Numbered from the stretch's first letter, positions 9,038 through 17,563 are shown. The stretch: DNA of 64,000 bases from Sulfitobacter mediterraneus (GCF_016801775.1 NZ_CP069004.1:1612001-1676000), one strand, 5' to 3'. A program made the numbers and translations. Notes: generated from the sequence alone by a model not told the origin.

Positions 9038-9913
9038 TCAAACCGCCCGTAAACGGCCCACTTGGCTGGTCGAAAACGCATTTCGCAGCAGGCCCACAAG
9101 GGTATCATGCACCTCGTTCTTGGCGGCCCGCCCACCATAAAGATTGATCAGCTGCAATGGCAATTCCGGCAGGGCGCCATCATGGTCGATCTGCTCCATA
9201 TGCGGGGGTTCGGTGCCCTCGATCATTGCGTTGACCGCCAGATCCGCGCTGACAGCCGCCTCAATCGTGCGGTCGCTGTCGGTATCGAGGGACATCTCCC
9301 AAGGCATATTGACCCGGTCCAACGCTGCAGTGACATGGGGCCGGAACGTGCAATAGCGGCAAAAGGCAAGTTTCAGCGGCCGCTGTCGCCATGTTGCACC
9401 GCCCGGCGCCCCCAGCCAGACCAGCCGTTTGCGGGCAATCGTGTCACCGCCGCTGTCCACCTCGGGTTCGGTGGTCAGGATGATATCGCACTCCCCTTTG
9501 GCAAATTGTTCCTTCAACGTTCGGGTGTACGAGGCCTCAAGCTGGATCTTCACCCGTGGGAAGGCGGCGTGGAATTGTTTGAGCACCTGCGGGATGGCGG
9601 GATAAACGATATCATGCGGCACCCCCAGCGTGATCTCCCCCTCATAGGCGTGATCAGTCAGGCGGGTGATAACTTCGTCATTCAGCGCAATCATGCGCCG
9701 CGCATAGGCCAACAATTGTTCGCCCGATGCCGTCAGCGCAATGGTCCGGCCCGTCCGGTCAAGCAATTCGAGGCCGAGCATTTCTTCCAGCCGCTTGAGC
9801 TGCATTGAGACTGCCGATTGCGTGAGATGCAGAAAACCGGCGGCGCGGGTGACGCCCCCGGAATCGGCCACCGCCACAAATGAACGCAGTGTCGTGATAT
9901 CCAGATTTCTCAT
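9038..9913 (-). CDS. LysR-family transcriptional regulator
   Basis: 291 residues. The N-terminal winged HTH (about 4-62) is canonical: LDITTLRSFVAVADSGGVTR, then AAGFLHLTQSAVSMQLKRLE and LLDRTGRTIALTASGEQLL. The effector-binding domain follows (about 90-285) and contains EGEITLGVPHDIVYPAIPQV. Start ATG at 9913. It is divergent from the DUF1127 gene, with a 123-base AT-rich gap between them; that is the usual arrangement for LysR control of a neighbour, but DUF1127 genes are usually stress-controlled, so the target is uncertain. Confidence 0.92.
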   Translation of the reverse strand: MRNLDITTLRSFVAVADSGGVTRAAGFLHLTQSAVSMQLKRLEEMLGLELLDRTGRTIALTASGEQLLAYARRMIALNDEVITRLTDHAYEGEITLGVPHDIVYPAIPQVLKQFHAAFPRVKIQLEASYTRTLKEQFAKGECDIILTTEPEVDSGGDTIARKRLVWLGAPGGATWRQRPLKLAFCRYCTFRPHVTAALDRVNMPWEMSLDTDSDRTIEAAVSADLAVNAMIEGTEPPHMEQIDHDGALPELPLQLINLYGGRAAKNEVHDTLVGLLRNAFSTSQVGRLRAV

Positions 9914-10036
9914 TCATCAATATCCTTGATGGTCAACATAACAAACATTCAATTTCATTATGCCCATTCGTTGCCATATATCAACCATCGAAATGAATTA
10001 AGAAGTTATCATCACGAAAACAGAAAGGTCACTCCC

Positions 10037-10252
10037 ATGACACAGATCACTCTCCGCTCCGCCGGCCTCGCCTCTTCTCGCAGCACGTCTCGGGCTGCTG
10101 CCGCCTTGAATGCCATTCAACTGTGGCGCAGCCGCCGTGCGCTGGCCCGTCTGGATGCACGTATGCTTGAGGATATCGGTGTCTCTGCCGAAGCCGCCGC
10201 GGCAGAAGCCTCCCGCGCGCCTTGGGATGTCCCTGCCTATTGGTTGAAATAA
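10037..10252 (+). CDS. DUF1127 small protein
   Basis: 71-residue small arginine-rich protein. The DUF1127 (YjiS-like) core occupies about 23-60: AIQLWRSRRALARLDARMLE followed by DIGVSAEAAAAEASRAPWDV. The ATG at 10037 has AAAGG about ten bases upstream and gives the expected length; an earlier in-frame ATG at 9926 would add 37 unrelated residues. In Rhodobacter, DUF1127 proteins are linked to stress responses and RNA turnover; that is family knowledge, not shown here. A bracketed inverted repeat follows downstream, before the Bax-inhibitor gene. Confidence 0.85.
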   Translation: MTQITLRSAGLASSRSTSRAAAALNAIQLWRSRRALARLDARMLEDIGVSAEAAAAEASRAPWDVPAYWLK

Positions 10253-10278
10253 TCGGATGCCAATCCCCCTCATGACAC

Positions 10279-10356
10279 AGGTTCACCCTTGAAAAACGGG
10301 ACCATAGGCCCAATATTCCTCTCAATACTTCGCGCGCGTTGCGTGAGGGTGAACCT
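10279..10356 (+). promoter_or_regulatory. Long-range inverted repeat in leader of Bax-inhibitor gene
   Basis: AGGTTCACCCT at 10279-10289 is perfectly complementary to AGGGTGAACCT at 10346-10356. The enclosed 56 bases contain a second possible stem (GGGACC / GGCCC) and a CG-rich stretch. The structure ends 22 bases before the ATG at 10379, just upstream of its GGAGG site. It could be a structured 5' leader or the end of the DUF1127 transcript. Confidence 0.4.
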
Positions 10357-10378
10357 ATTAGTCAATTGGAGGTCTTGA

Positions 10379-11155
10379 ATGGCTGACGTGAATACAATCC
10401 GGGCCGCAGCCGGAGCCCGCGCCGCCGAAATCGATGCGGGTCTGCGCGCCCATATGAATAAGGTCTACGGCACAATGTCGATCGGCATGCTGATCACATT
10501 TGCCGCAGCTTGGGCCCTGTCCGGCCTTGCCGTGACAGCAGATCCATCTGGCGCATCCGCGCAGATCGGTCCTGACAAATATCTGACTGGCCTCGGTTAC
10601 GCGCTTTATGCCTCGCCGCTGAAGTGGGTTGTGATGTTTGCGCCGCTGGCCTTTGTCTTTGGCTTTGGTGCCGCGATCAACCGCATGTCGGCGGCCACCG
10701 CGCAGACCGTGTTCTATCTTTTCGCCGCAACGATGGGTGTTTCCATCAGCTCGATCTTTCTGGTCTTCACCGGCTATTCGATCGCGCAGGTGTTCTTGAT
10801 CACCTCGATCGCCTTTGCCGGTCTGTCCCTCTGGGGCTATACCACAAAGAAAGACATCTCCGGCTGGGGTAGCTTCCTGATCATGGGCGTGATCGGCCTG
10901 ATCGTCGCGTCTATCGTAAACATCTTCCTCGCCTCTTCGGCGCTGATGTTCGCGATCTCGGCCATCGGTGTTCTGATCTTTGCCGGTCTGACCGCCTATG
11001 ACACCCAGAAGATCAAAACCGAATACCTGGCCCACGCCCACCACGGCGATACGGAATGGCTTGGCAAAGCGGCGATCATGGGTGCGCTGAACCTCTATCT
11101 GGACTTCATCAACATGTTCATGTTGCTGCTCCAGTTGTTCGGCAATCGCGAATAA
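10379..11155 (+). CDS. Bax inhibitor-1/YccA family membrane protein
   Basis: 258-residue integral inner-membrane protein of the UPF0005/BI-1 family, related to YccA and YbhL; YccA modulates FtsH, but the role of this branch is unknown. After a soluble N-terminus of about 30 residues there are seven hydrophobic segments, starting with MSIGMLITFAAAWALSGLAV. The conserved C-terminal part includes GLTAYDTQKIKTEYL, which carries the family aspartate, and ends LDFINMFMLLLQLFG. The start is set by GGAGG six bases upstream. A strong terminator follows at 11177. Confidence 0.93.
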   Translation: MADVNTIRAAAGARAAEIDAGLRAHMNKVYGTMSIGMLITFAAAWALSGLAVTADPSGASAQIGPDKYLTGLGYALYASPLKWVVMFAPLAFVFGFGAAINRMSAATAQTVFYLFAATMGVSISSIFLVFTGYSIAQVFLITSIAFAGLSLWGYTTKKDISGWGSFLIMGVIGLIVASIVNIFLASSALMFAISAIGVLIFAGLTAYDTQKIKTEYLAHAHHGDTEWLGKAAIMGALNLYLDFINMFMLLLQLFGNRE

Positions 11156-11176
11156 AGACGGTAAAAATCCGCGATG

Positions 11177-11207
11177 AAGGCCGGTCTCGAAAGAGGCCGG
11201 CCTTTTT
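11177..11207 (+). terminator. Rho-independent terminator after Bax-inhibitor gene
   Basis: Stem AAGGCCGGTCTC / GAGGCCGGCCTT with one G-U pair, a GAAA tetraloop, then TTTTT. It begins 22 bases after the stop codon. Confidence 0.92.
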
Positions 11208-11301
11208 GTTTGTGCCCCTTTGACGCCGCAGCACGTGGCGCAGCGCTGCGCAGTGAATATTGAGGGTTCAGACCCTACGAAAGCGTGAAGGGAGAGGGGC
11301 G

Positions 11302-11826
11302 TCAGTGCGGCGGCAGGGTCTCTTTCAGCCACTCCCGCAGCGCGCGGGGGCTGGTCAGATGCACGATCCTTTTATCCGCCGGGGCCGTTTGGATCAGCGC
11401 GGTGATCTTGGCGCGGGCGCTGTGCCTTGTGGTCCAGATCAGGCGGTAAAAGGCCCAGGTTTGCGGGTGCAGCCTTTCGCGGCAGCTGGGCGGCAGATCG
11501 GGCCGGGCCTGACCGAGATAGCGAAACAGCCGTTTGGTCACCCGCCACAGGCGCAGACCCACCGGCAGATCCAACCAGATCAGCGTATCGGCGCGGGCCA
11601 GGCGGCTGGAGTTGGTGGCGGACATATTGCCCTCGAACACCCATTCTTCCTGCGCCTCTACCGCCCGCGCCAGAGGTATTTTCTCGGCCTTCGTGCGCTC
11701 AACCCAGTTATCCTGCCAATGGATCAGATCCATGTGGAAAACGGGCAGCCCCGTTCGTTCCCCCAGCAGGCGCGCCAGGGTGGATTTACCCGATCCCGGC
11801 CCACCGACAATCATCACGCGTTTCAT
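11302..11826 (-). CDS. P-loop NTPase / adenylate kinase-like protein
   Basis: 174-residue cytosolic P-loop protein. Walker A is at residues 8-16 (GGPGSGKST) directly after the first strand MKRVMIV. HMDLIHWQDNW (about 31-41) and WVFEGNMSATNSSRLARADT (about 62-82) fit the FlaR/YqaA branch of shikimate/adenylate-kinase-like proteins, often labelled DNA topology modulation protein. The middle has an arginine-rich lid. The actual substrate is not known. Downstream of rpmG on the same strand but behind its terminator. Confidence 0.82.
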   Translation of the reverse strand: MKRVMIVGGPGSGKSTLARLLGERTGLPVFHMDLIHWQDNWVERTKAEKIPLARAVEAQEEWVFEGNMSATNSSRLARADTLIWLDLPVGLRLWRVTKRLFRYLGQARPDLPPSCRERLHPQTWAFYRLIWTTRHSARAKITALIQTAPADKRIVHLTSPRALREWLKETLPPH

Positions 11827-11847
11827 TGATCGCCCTCCCCCAAACGC

Positions 11848-11870
11848 AAAAAGCCGCGCATGAGCGCGGC
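11848..11870 (-). terminator. Rho-independent terminator of rpmG
   Basis: Read on the minus strand: GCCGCGC, loop TCAT, GCGCGGC, then TTTTT. It starts 27 bases after the rpmG stop codon. Confidence 0.9.
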
Positions 11871-11896
11871 CTTAAAGCGATCCAAAGGAACAGATC

Positions 11897-12064
11897 TTAC
11901 TTGATCTTGCCTTCTTTGTATTCCACGTGCTTGCGCGCAACGGGGTCATACTTACGGACAACCATCTTTTCCGTCATGGTGCGTGCGTTCTTCTTGGTCA
12001 CGTAGAAATGGCCTGTGCCCGCGGACGAGTTCAGACGGATCTTGATCGTGGTTGGCTTTGCCAT
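11897..12064 (-). CDS. rpmG: 50S ribosomal protein L33
   Basis: 55-residue ribosomal protein of the large subunit. The reading starts [20 protein letters not shown] and ends with [11 protein letters not shown], matching alphaproteobacterial L33. It is the cysteine-free (zinc-independent) form, since no CxxC pairs are present. It has its own promoter upstream and its own terminator just after the stop, so it is a single-gene unit. Confidence 0.97.
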   Translation of the reverse strand: MAKPTTIKIRLNSSAGTGHFYVTKKNARTMTEKMVVRKYDPVARKHVEYKEGKIK

Positions 12065-12123
12065 CTTGTCATCTCCTGCTGCACCTTAGACCATCGGGCG
12101 GGTGCGTGAATTCTGAAACCCGG

Positions 12124-12151
12124 CTTGTAACGGGATGCGGCTGCGTGTCAA
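12124..12151 (-). promoter_or_regulatory. Probable sigma-70-type promoter of rpmG
   Basis: On the minus strand a TTGACA box (12146-12151) is followed after 16 bases by TACAAG (12124-12129), 60 bases upstream of the rpmG start. The -35 is a perfect match, the -10 weaker. Confidence 0.55.
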
Positions 12152-12181
12152 CAGCAAAAGCTATGGGAAATCATGCTTTCC

Positions 12182-12889
12182 TCACAACTCGATGCGCACA
12201 TCGTGCATCCACAGTTTTGCAGGCCGTGACAACATGAAAACCACCACATCGGCCAGATCATCTGGTTCGGTGAAAATATGGTTTGGCACATCCTCGCCTG
12301 CCTTGTCGAACATGCCGGTGTTTGTGCCGCTTTGATAAAGCCCCGCCACCCGCACGCCACTTTCGGCCTCATCTTGCTTGAGCACATCGGTAAAGCCGCG
12401 CATGCCATATTTGCTGGCGGTATAGACCGATTGTCCGGCCTGCGCCAAAACACCGGATTTGGAAACGACATTGAGAATCGCGGCCTCCTCGCGGCTGCGC
12501 AACCCCGGCAAGAGGGCACGGGTCAGGTGGATCGCGCCATTGAGATTGGTGGCCAGTGTTGCCTCAATCATGGCCGGATCAATGCTGTCGAGCGGGCCGG
12601 CCTTGTGCCAGATGCCAGCGTTGTTGATCAGAATGTCGATGGGGCCGAAGCCATCGAGAATCGCCGTTACAACAGCGTCAATCTGTTCGGTTTGGGCCAG
12701 ATCACAGACAAAACCCTGGGCCTCCGGTGCGCCCGCCCGAAGCGCCTCTGCGGCCACGGCATCCAGACGGCCTTTGTCGCGCCCCAGCGCCGCGATGCGC
12801 AGGCCCTGAGCGGCAAGTTTGAGACAGATGTGCCGCCCGATGCCATCGCTGCCACCCGTGACGAGGGCGGTTTTTCCGGTGAGTTTCAT
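12182..12889 (-). CDS. SDR-family oxidoreductase
   Basis: 235-residue classical short-chain dehydrogenase/reductase. The cofactor motif TGGSDGIG (residues 10-17) follows the first strand KTALV, NNAG is in DILINNAGIW, and the catalytic set is S in NVVSKSG plus YTASK. The arginine-containing GRDKGR loop suggests NADP(H) preference. Start ATG at 12889 (MKLTGKTALV); the longer open frame upstream runs through rnpB and is not coding. Substrate cannot be told. The upstream gap contains paired palindromes. Confidence 0.9.
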   Translation of the reverse strand: MKLTGKTALVTGGSDGIGRHICLKLAAQGLRIAALGRDKGRLDAVAAEALRAGAPEAQGFVCDLAQTEQIDAVVTAILDGFGPIDILINNAGIWHKAGPLDSIDPAMIEATLATNLNGAIHLTRALLPGLRSREEAAILNVVSKSGVLAQAGQSVYTASKYGMRGFTDVLKQDEAESGVRVAGLYQSGTNTGMFDKAGEDVPNHIFTEPDDLADVVVFMLSRPAKLWMHDVRIEL

Positions 12890-12927
12890 GGGATGGCTCC
12901 TGTCTGCGCTCTGCGTTGGGCGGGGCG

Positions 12928-12971
12928 CGGAAAATTTGAATTTTCCGGTCCGTTTTCTTGGAAGAAAACGG
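12928..12971. repeat. Two adjacent perfect palindromes beside rnpB
   Basis: First palindrome 12928-12947: CGGAAAATT, TG, AATTTTCCG. Second palindrome 12950-12971: CCGTTTTCTT, GG, AAGAAAACGG. They are two bases apart and lie 16 bases beyond the RNase P RNA 3' end. Either could act as a terminator-like stop for rnpB or they may be a repetitive extragenic element. Confidence 0.7.
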
Positions 12972-12986
12972 CACCGGGTCATAAAT

Positions 12987-13391
12987 GCGCGGAAGGCCTG
13001 TAAGCCGGATTCTGTCCAGGGCTTGCGCCCCTGGATGACCATTCCTCTGACCACACCGTTGCCGGTGCAGCTATAGCTGCCAACCCGAACCTGCTGGGGC
13101 AAAAACAGCCCCGCCCCCTTGCGGCGGCACGCGGTCCCTATTTGGCGTTGCTCCCGGTGGGGCTTGCCGTGCCGCCCCTGTTGCCAGCGGCGCGGTGGGC
13201 TCTTACCCCACCGTTTCACCCTTACCCCTCCGGCGGTATCGGTTGCCCGACACAGACCCGCAGGGGCGGTTTCATTTCTGTGGCGCTCTCCGTCGGGTTG
13301 CCCCGCCCGGGCGTTACCCGGCACCGTTGTTTTTTGGAGTCCGGACTTTCCTCGACGATTTGCATCGCCGCGGTCATCCGGCCTTCCGCGC
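12987..13391 (-). ncRNA. rnpB: RNase P RNA, bacterial class A
   Basis: Catalytic RNA of ribonuclease P, which matures tRNA 5' ends. Read on the minus strand, the 5' GCGCGGAAGGCC pairs with the 3' GGCCTTCCGCGC as helix P1, close behind it is the conserved GAGGAAAGTCCGGACTCC core, and near the 3' end the ACAGAATCCGGCTTACAGG element. The loop pairing element GGTAAGGGTGAAACGGTGGG is also present. About 405 nt, as in alphaproteobacteria. Confidence 0.96.
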
Positions 13392-13399
13392 AAGGTGCG

Positions 13400-13428
13400 G
13401 CGTAGCGCGCCGACGCCGCTGTCGTCAA
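13400..13428 (-). promoter_or_regulatory. Probable rnpB promoter
   Basis: On the minus strand TTGACG (13423-13428) and CTACGC (13400-13405) are 17 bases apart, and the -10 ends eight bases before the inferred 5' end at 13391. The -10 is poor, as is common for alphaproteobacterial promoters. Confidence 0.5.
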
Positions 13429-13447
13429 TGGCTGCTCGGGCGGGATT

Positions 13448-13470
13448 GAGTATTTAAGGGCCAAAAAGGG
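13448..13470 (+). repeat. Dispersed intergenic motif, copy B
   Basis: GAGTATTTAAGGGCCAAAA followed by AGGG, between rnpB and the amidase gene. It is the best match to the shared core TTTAAGGGCCAAAA. Confidence 0.4.
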
Positions 13471-13482
13471 GGAAGAGTGGCG

Positions 13483-14145
13483 TCAGCGCAGCGGCGGGAG
13501 GTTCAGGTCATCCGGGTGCAATGCGCCTTGCCGCCAAGGGGCAAAACGCAGCCGTGTGGCGGCGAGCAAATCGTTCAGCGGCGCGTCAGCGGTAAAGCCA
13601 GCGGCGCGAGCGGCCGTGCGGAAACTGTTTTCGGTCACGTCTTGCGCTGTGGCGGAAGGGCCAGCGGACCGCGCGAGCCCTTGGCGCGCGAGCCGTGTCC
13701 AGTCAAAGCGCGGGCCCGGGTCGCATTTGCGGCCCGGCGCCATATCGGAATGGCCGATCACACCTTCGGGCGCGATATTCCAGCGGGTCATGATCTGACG
13801 CAACAGGGTTTCCAGCGCCCGCATTTGCGGTTCTGAAAAAGGATGGGCACCGGTGTTGTCCAGTTCGATCCCGATGGAGCGGGAGTTGACATCGGATTGT
13901 CCGGCCCATTCCCCGGCACCGGCATGCCAGGCGCGGCGGTCCTCCGGCACCAGCCGCAGGATCTCACCATTGTTTGCAATCAGGTAATGGGCGGACACCT
14001 CCGCCTCCGGATCGCACAGGCGGTCACGGGCGGCGGCGGCGCTGTCCATGGCGGTGTAGTGGATCACGATCAGGCTGGGCGTCAGACCGTCCCGGCGCGG
14101 GCCGCAGTTGGGCGAAAGGTGATCCCTGATCTCAGGGCCTGTCAC
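13483..14145 (-). CDS. AmpD-like N-acetylmuramoyl-L-alanine amidase
   Basis: Zinc amidase_2 family, cleaving the MurNAc-L-Ala bond in peptidoglycan recycling or remodelling. 220 residues from the GTG at 14145. Zinc ligands: His in LIVIHYTAM, His in GVIGHSDMAPGRKCDPG and the Cys/Asp in that same motif; Glu in SIGIELDN is typical. A C-terminal segment (about 155-215) resembles a small peptidoglycan-binding tail. The GTG start lies two bases after the excalibur gene stop and has AAGG about six bases upstream; a longer frame exists but overlaps that gene. No signal peptide, so a cytosolic AmpD role fits best. Confidence 0.85.
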   Translation of the reverse strand: MTGPEIRDHLSPNCGPRRDGLTPSLIVIHYTAMDSAAAARDRLCDPEAEVSAHYLIANNGEILRLVPEDRRAWHAGAGEWAGQSDVNSRSIGIELDNTGAHPFSEPQMRALETLLRQIMTRWNIAPEGVIGHSDMAPGRKCDPGPRFDWTRLARQGLARSAGPSATAQDVTENSFRTAARAAGFTADAPLNDLLAATRLRFAPWRQGALHPDDLNLPPLR

Positions 14146-14146
14146 G

Positions 14147-14866
14147 TCAGCCTTGGGCCGCGCGGCGGAACGGGGTCGGATCCCAATCGCAGGCAAACCC
14201 ATCGCCATCAGGGTCCATGCCTTTGCGGTCTTTTTGCGGGCCGCCGCGTGCGAGGAAATCAATCTGCGCCTGATCTGGCGTGCTGAACGAGCGGCAGGAC
14301 CGGGCGTATTTTGCCGCCTTGTTCAAACCGATGCGGCGATAGATCTGTTCGCCAACGGCATTTTTGGTGCTCAAGGCATAGGCCACGATATTCGGGCCGC
14401 TATCAACGCGGGTCGGCAGGGCCTGGGGCGTGACCACCTCGTACTGAGCCTTGTTGGCGGCGATGCGGGCGGCGTCGTCATCAATGCTGCGCTGGCCCGA
14501 CACGGCGTCAAAGTTGTTTTCGTTGGAGATCCCTGCCGTGTTTACCACTGCGGGCGGTGGGTTGGTCGGGCTGGCATTGATCGGCACACCGCCGCTGTTT
14601 GGCACCCCCGGACGGGTGGCGGCCAGCACGCGGGCGGTTTCCGCTGCGGTGGCGGCGGCGGATGGATCGCTCGGCAGGTTCGGCTGGATCGGCGTTTCCG
14701 CTATCACCGGCGTTGCAGGCACGATGCCGGTCAGAGCCGCGTCGCGCTTGCGCTGCTCGGCTGCGAAGTTGTCAAATCCGGCGCCGCGCCCCGAATCCGG
14801 GATAGCAGGCTGACAGGCGGCAAGTGTCACGCCTGCGGCGAGAACGAAGAAGGCATGTTTGATCAT
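14147..14866 (-). CDS. Excalibur-domain lipoprotein
   Basis: 239 residues. The signal sequence ends in a lipobox (VTLAAC, Cys18), predicting a membrane-anchored lipoprotein. A long low-complexity Ala/Pro/Asn region runs to about 150. The C-terminus has an excalibur calcium-binding motif, DPDGDGFACDWDPTPFR (about 218-234), together with RSCRSF upstream, the usual cysteine-paired form. Function in the envelope is unknown. It precedes the amidase gene by one to two bases, so the two are probably co-expressed and both may act on the cell wall. Confidence 0.82.
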   Translation of the reverse strand: MIKHAFFVLAAGVTLAACQPAIPDSGRGAGFDNFAAEQRKRDAALTGIVPATPVIAETPIQPNLPSDPSAAATAAETARVLAATRPGVPNSGGVPINASPTNPPPAVVNTAGISNENNFDAVSGQRSIDDDAARIAANKAQYEVVTPQALPTRVDSGPNIVAYALSTKNAVGEQIYRRIGLNKAAKYARSCRSFSTPDQAQIDFLARGGPQKDRKGMDPDGDGFACDWDPTPFRRAAQG

Positions 14867-14904
14867 CTGGACTGCTCTGTCTTTTGACGGTTATTGGCGC
14901 TGGT

Positions 14905-16392
14905 TTACCACCATTTGTCTGCCTTGGCTACAAAGCCTGCCGCCTTCTCAAGCGCATAGGCAGAAGACAGCAGATCTGCCTCTTCCCATGGCCGCCCGAT
15001 CAGTTGCAGGCCCAAAGGCAGGCCCTGACGGTTCTGCCCCGTTGGCACCGCAATGCCCGGCAAACCGGCCAGGTTGACCGTGACGGTGAACACATCGTTG
15101 AGATACATCGCCACCGGATCGGCGTCGGTCATCTCTCCCAGACCAAAGGCCGCAGACGGGGTGGCCGGGGTTAGGATGCTGTCGATGCCCTGAGCAAAGA
15201 CGTCTTCGAAGTCTTTCTTGATCAGGCTGCGCACCCGGCGGGCGCGGTTGTAATAGGCATCGTAAAAACCAGCGGACAGCACATAGGTGCCAATCATCAC
15301 CCGGCGTTGCACCTCGTGGCCAAAGCCTTCGGCGCGGGTCTTTTCGTACATTTCGGTGATACCGTCCCCTGCCTCAAGCGTGGCGCGGTGGCCGTAACGG
15401 ACACCATCATAGCGCGCGAGGTTCGATGAGGCCTCAGCCGGCGCAATCACGTAATAGGCTGGCAAAGCATATTTGGTATGTGGCAGCGAGATATCGACGA
15501 TCTCGGCGCCGGCATCCTTCATCATCGCAATGCCGTCTTGCCACAGGGTTTCGATCTCCTCGGGCATACCATCCATGCGGTATTCCTTGGGAATGCCGAT
15601 TTTCTTGCCACGAATATCACCCGTCAGCGCCGCCTCGAAGTTCGGCACCGGCAGATCGGCCGAGGTGCTGTCCTTTGGATCATGGCCGCACATCGCCTCA
15701 AGCATGATCGCCGCATCGCGCACCGATTTGGTCATCGGACCGGCCTGATCAAGCGAGGAGGCAAAGGCAACAATGCCCCAACGCGAGCAGCGCCCGTAGG
15801 TCGGCTTGATCCCAACCGTGCCGGTAAAGGCTGCAGGCTGGCGGATTGACCCGCCGGTATCGGTGCCGGTGGCCGCAAGACACAGATCGGCTGCAACCGC
15901 CGCAGCAGAGCCACCGGAGGAGCCACCGGGCGTCAGCGCCGCATCATCATTGCCGCGCCGCCAGGGGTTTACCGCATTGCCGTAAACGGAGGTCTCGTTG
16001 GAGCTGCCCATGGCAAATTCGTCCATGTTGAGCTTGCCCAGCATCACCGCACCCTTGTCAAAAAGGTTCTGACTTACGGTGCTTTCATACTCGGGCAAGA
16101 ACCCTTCGAGAATGCGCGAGCCTGCCTGAGAGGGCACACCCTTGGTGCAGAACAGATCCTTGATCCCGATGGGCAAGCCGCACATTGCAGGTGCTTCACC
16201 TGCCGCGAGGCGTTTGTCAGCTGCATCGGCCTGCGCCATCGCCAGATCCGGCGTGTTGTGTACAAAAGCGTTCAGCGCCCCTGCCCCGTCAATGGCTTTG
16301 AGGCAAGCTTCGGTCAGATCTTTGGATGTTACATCGCCGCTGCGCAGCGCATCGCGTGCGCCCGCCAGGCCCAGTTTGTTCAGTTCAGTCAT
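14905..16392 (-). CDS. gatA: Asp-tRNA(Asn)/Glu-tRNA(Gln) amidotransferase subunit A
   Basis: Glutaminase subunit of GatCAB, which amidates misacylated Glu-tRNA(Gln) and Asp-tRNA(Asn). 495 residues. The amidase-signature triad is visible: K78 in [10 protein letters not shown], cis-Ser S158 in [12 protein letters not shown] and nucleophile S182 in [12 protein letters not shown]. Starts at ATG 16392, overlapping the gatC stop by one base (TAATG), so it is translationally coupled to gatC. gatB is not next to it, which is common in Rhodobacteraceae. Confidence 0.97.
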   Translation of the reverse strand: MTELNKLGLAGARDALRSGDVTSKDLTEACLKAIDGAGALNAFVHNTPDLAMAQADAADKRLAAGEAPAMCGLPIGIKDLFCTKGVPSQAGSRILEGFLPEYESTVSQNLFDKGAVMLGKLNMDEFAMGSSNETSVYGNAVNPWRRGNDDAALTPGGSSGGSAAAVAADLCLAATGTDTGGSIRQPAAFTGTVGIKPTYGRCSRWGIVAFASSLDQAGPMTKSVRDAAIMLEAMCGHDPKDSTSADLPVPNFEAALTGDIRGKKIGIPKEYRMDGMPEEIETLWQDGIAMMKDAGAEIVDISLPHTKYALPAYYVIAPAEASSNLARYDGVRYGHRATLEAGDGITEMYEKTRAEGFGHEVQRRVMIGTYVLSAGFYDAYYNRARRVRSLIKKDFEDVFAQGIDSILTPATPSAAFGLGEMTDADPVAMYLNDVFTVTVNLAGLPGIAVPTGQNRQGLPLGLQLIGRPWEEADLLSSAYALEKAAGFVAKADKWW

Positions 16393-16679
16393 TATTCCAC
16401 CACCTTCGGCACGGCAAAAAAACCTTCGCGGGCATCGGGTGCATTGGCCAACACCTTTTCTTGCTGGTCACCGTCACTCACCACATCTTCACGCCGCTTC
16501 AGCTTTTGCGGGGTCACCGAGGTCATCGGCTCGACCCCGTCAATGTCCACTTCGTTGAGCTGTTCAATGAACCCGAGGATATTGTTGAACTCCTGCGCCA
16601 GCGCCGGCAGCGCCTCAGGCTCTACCTTGATGCGGGCCAGTTTCGCCACGCGGGCGGCGGTGTTTTCGTCGATCGACAT
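16392..16679 (-). CDS. gatC: Asp-tRNA(Asn)/Glu-tRNA(Gln) amidotransferase subunit C
   Basis: 95-residue GatC that clamps GatA and GatB. Helical N-terminus [20 protein letters not shown], then [20 protein letters not shown] and a C-terminal [12 protein letters not shown] are all family hallmarks. The ATG at 16679 ([11 protein letters not shown]) gives the standard length; upstream in-frame codons have no homologous content. First gene of the gatC-gatA pair. Confidence 0.95.
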   Translation of the reverse strand: MSIDENTAARVAKLARIKVEPEALPALAQEFNNILGFIEQLNEVDIDGVEPMTSVTPQKLKRREDVVSDGDQQEKVLANAPDAREGFFAVPKVVE

Positions 16680-16750
16680 GAAGGCTCTCCATCTGCTTGG
16701 GCGGCGGTGTATCCTTCCTTTTGCGCCCTCGCAAGGGTGCGCCCTGCCCA

Positions 16751-16775
16751 CCTCTTCATTTGGCCCAAAAAACCT
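16751..16775 (-). repeat. Dispersed intergenic motif, copy C
   Basis: On the minus strand GGAGGTTTTTTGGGCCAAAT then GAAGAGG, between gatC and the divergent hydrolase. It shares GGGCCAAA and the trailing GAAGAG with copy B. A bulged GC hairpin (GCGCCCT / AGGGTGCGC) lies alongside at 16721-16742. Confidence 0.35.
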
Positions 16776-16864
16776 CCCCCCGGAGGGCCGGTTTGATGGA
16801 AAACCCGGCCTTGCCGCAGCGCCAGAACGGATTATGCTTTCGTCAGCAGATAGGGAGAACACAT

Positions 16865-17560
16865 ATGAACATCATCTGGCTTGGACATGGCTCATTTCGC
16901 ATCGAGATCGAAGATCAGGTGGTGTTGATTGACCCTTGGCTGAACGGCAATCCGATGATGCCCGAGGACGGCCACGATGCGGCCATTCAAGGCGCGACGC
17001 ATATTCTGGTCACCCATGGGCACTTTGACCACATCACCGATGTTGTGGAGATTTCCAAAGCCACCGGCGCGCCGGTTTCGGGCATGTATGAGCTTGCGCA
17101 ATACCTTGCGGCGGGCGGTGCGGTTGAGGGCGCGGCCTATAACATCAGTGGCACGATACCGCTGGGCGACAATGTGACCGCCGCGATGGTTCCAGCGATG
17201 CATTCATCTTCAACCATGGACGCGGACAAACCTCTGGGTCTGGGCCGCGAGACAGGATTTATCCTGCGCGGCGAAGGGCATACGGTCTATATTTCAGGTG
17301 ACACAGGCATCATGGCGGACATGGATTGGATCGGCGATTTCTATAAGCCGGATATCGGTATCTTGTCGGCAGGAGGGTTCTACACCATGGGCATGGCCGA
17401 AGCCGCCTATGCCGCCAAGCGCTATTTCAACTTCAAGACCGTGATCCCCTGCCATTACCGCACCTTTGACGCGCTGGAACAATCGGCCAAGGTATTGGCA
17501 GAAGGCCTGCCGGGGGTGAATGTGATTGAGCCTAAGGTGCTCCAGGCGATCAGCCTGTAA
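16865..17560 (+). CDS. UPF0173-type metal-dependent hydrolase
   Basis: 231-residue beta-lactamase-fold hydrolase (UPF0173/YtkL-like). Zinc ligands are in HGHFDH (H51, H53, D55, H56), with further ligands in PAMHSSS, YISGDTGIM (Asp) and VIPCHYRTFD (His). The N-terminal strand motif WLGHGSFRIE is also typical. No physiological substrate is established for the family. The ATG at 16865 has an AGGGAGAA site upstream; the open frame extends further but crosses the divergent gatC leader. Confidence 0.9.
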   Translation: MNIIWLGHGSFRIEIEDQVVLIDPWLNGNPMMPEDGHDAAIQGATHILVTHGHFDHITDVVEISKATGAPVSGMYELAQYLAAGGAVEGAAYNISGTIPLGDNVTAAMVPAMHSSSTMDADKPLGLGRETGFILRGEGHTVYISGDTGIMADMDWIGDFYKPDIGILSAGGFYTMGMAEAAYAAKRYFNFKTVIPCHYRTFDALEQSAKVLAEGLPGVNVIEPKVLQAISL

Positions 17561-17563
17561 CTT

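Noticed and set aside
10253..10378. CcsR-type sRNA (CCUCCUCCC motif) after the DUF1127 gene
   Set aside because: Only a CCCCCTC stretch is present, not the repeated motif in a loop; the inverted repeat is reported instead.
13119..13457. Three overlapping plus-strand frames of 80-112 codons
   Set aside because: They lie on the antisense strand of rnpB, whose structure is clear.
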